Shown: one piece after another, positions 6,705 to 7,380 of the stretch
How positions within the stretch are numbered: the first letter of the stretch is position 1
How the letters are laid out: every line of letters starts with the position of its first letter
Position numbers and translations under genes: made by a program
Source of the DNA: JBDSEG01 sp039920165
GTDB taxonomy: Bacteria; Pseudomonadota; Gammaproteobacteria; Burkholderiales; Burkholderiaceae_C
Assembly (NCBI GenBank): GCA_039920165.1
Contig: JBDSEG010000393.1
Span: forward strand, 1 to 7,380
Reading direction: 5' to 3'
DNA: 7,380 nucleotides
Notes under the pieces: model-generated
What the model was told of the DNA's origin: nothing
What the model saw: the letters and a program-made list of their open reading frames with translations, nothing else
The model's database searches: none

Positions 6705-7380
6705 ATGCTGCTGATCCCTGCGATCGACCTGAAAGACGGTCAATGTGTCCGCCTGAAGCAAGGCGACATGAACGACTCGACGACCTTCGGCGAAGACCCC
6801 GCGGCGATGGCGCGGCGCTGGGTCGAGGCCGGCGCTCGGCGGCTGCACCTGGTCGACCTGAATGGCGCCTTCGCGGGTAAGCCGGTCAACGAAACGGCGA
6901 TCAAGGCCATCCTCGCCGAAGTGGGCGACGAGATCCCCGTTCAGCTCGGCGGCGGCATCCGCGACCTCGACACCATCGAACGCTATCTCGACGACGGTCT
7001 GTCGTACATCATCATCGGCACCGCGGCCGTCAAGAACCCGGGCTTCTTGCGCGACGCCTGTTCCGCGTTCGGCGGCCACATCATCGTCGGCCTCGACGCC
7101 AAGGACGGCAAGGTCGCGACCGATGGCTGGAGCAAGCTGACCGGTCACGAGGTGGTCGATCTCGCGAAGAAGTTCGAGGACTACGGCGTCGAGGGCGTCA
7201 TCTACACCGACATCGGCCGTGACGGCATGCTCACCGGGATCAATATCGACGCCACGGTCAAGCTCGCGCGCGCCTTGCAGATCCCGGTCATCGCCTCGGG
7301 CGGGCTGTCGAGCCTGGCCGATATCGAACGCCTGTGCGCCGTCGAGGACCAGGGAATCATCGGTGTGATCTGCGGTCGTG
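6705..7380 (+). CDS. hisA: ProFAR isomerase HisA (3' end cut by window)
   Basis: HisA opens the ribose ring of ProFAR to give PRFAR, the substrate of HisH-HisF, by an Amadori rearrangement. The window holds the first 225 codons plus one base; the family is about 245 aa, so only about 20 residues are missing. This is a (beta/alpha)8 barrel with the expected catalytic aspartates: Asp8 in LIPAIDLKDG (3-12) and Asp131 in VGLDAKDG (128-135). VDLNGAFAG (50-58), QLGGGIRD (80-87), YTDIGRDGMLTG (167-178) and IPVIASGG (193-200) are typical phosphate-binding loops. I chose ATG at 6705 because MLLIPAIDL is the normal N-terminus; an in-frame GTG at 6660 would add 15 residues unlike the family. No ribosome site is visible, and the gene lies 91 nt after hisH. 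hisF, hisI and hisE are expected beyond the right edge. Confidence 0.97.
   Translation, partial: MLLIPAIDLKDGQCVRLKQGDMNDSTTFGEDPAAMARRWVEAGARRLHLVDLNGAFAGKPVNETAIKAILAEVGDEIPVQLGGGIRDLDTIERYLDDGLSYIIIGTAAVKNPGFLRDACSAFGGHIIVGLDAKDGKVATDGWSKLTGHEVVDLAKKFEDYGVEGVIYTDIGRDGMLTGINIDATVKLARALQIPVIASGGLSSLADIERLCAVEDQGIIGVICGR

Noticed and set aside
6646..6714. Histidine attenuation leader peptide before hisA
   Set aside because: The short frame has one His codon and no run of His codons, no clear alternative hairpins were seen, and attenuation leaders are expected ahead of the first his gene rather than inside the operon.
1..7380. CRISPR arrays, tRNA/rRNA genes, insertion sequences or phage genes
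   Set aside because: No repeat arrays, tRNA-like folds, transposase motifs or terminal repeats were seen; almost all of the window is accounted for by housekeeping genes.

Overview
The window reads as a compact, one-directional chromosomal block from a GC-rich betaproteobacterium. The gene order yadG-like / yadH-like / ibaG / murA / hisG / hisD / hisB / hisH / hisA, the short (HisZ-dependent type) HisG and the monofunctional HisB together suggest a member of the Rhodocyclales (Azoarcus/Thauera/Aromatoleum-like). This placement is inferred from protein appearance and gene order, not from a database search. All nine supported genes lie on the + strand and no gene on the - strand is convincing.

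Layout. Positions 1-87 hold a short upstream region with a candidate -10 element very close to the first start codon. Positions 88-1823 encode a two-gene ABC-2 type exporter, with a YadG-like ATPase followed by a YadH-like permease overlapping it by 4 nt. Positions 1837-2091 encode a small BolA-family protein, IbaG. Positions 2095-3369 encode MurA, the first committed enzyme of peptidoglycan synthesis. From 3366 onward comes a histidine biosynthesis operon: hisG (3366-4025), hisD (4022-5353), hisB (5350-5943), hisH (5948-6613) and hisA (from 6705, cut by the window end).

How the genes work together. Most junctions are ATGA/GTGA stop-start overlaps or gaps of 3-13 nt, so the block looks like one or a few translationally coupled transcripts joining cell-envelope genes (exporter, ibaG, murA) to histidine genes. 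HisG starts the pathway; HisA and the HisH glutaminase (with HisF, expected past the right edge) act in the middle; HisB dehydrates imidazole-glycerol phosphate; HisD does the final two oxidations. The aminotransferase gene hisC, found between hisD and hisB in many related operons, is absent: hisD and hisB overlap directly. The only real break in packing is the 91-nt hisH-hisA gap.

I do not see a new biological system here. Every gene has a recognisable family and intact key residues. The points worth checking are small: the missing hisC, the near-leaderless first promoter, a possible internal promoter before ibaG, and the unusual hisA leader.
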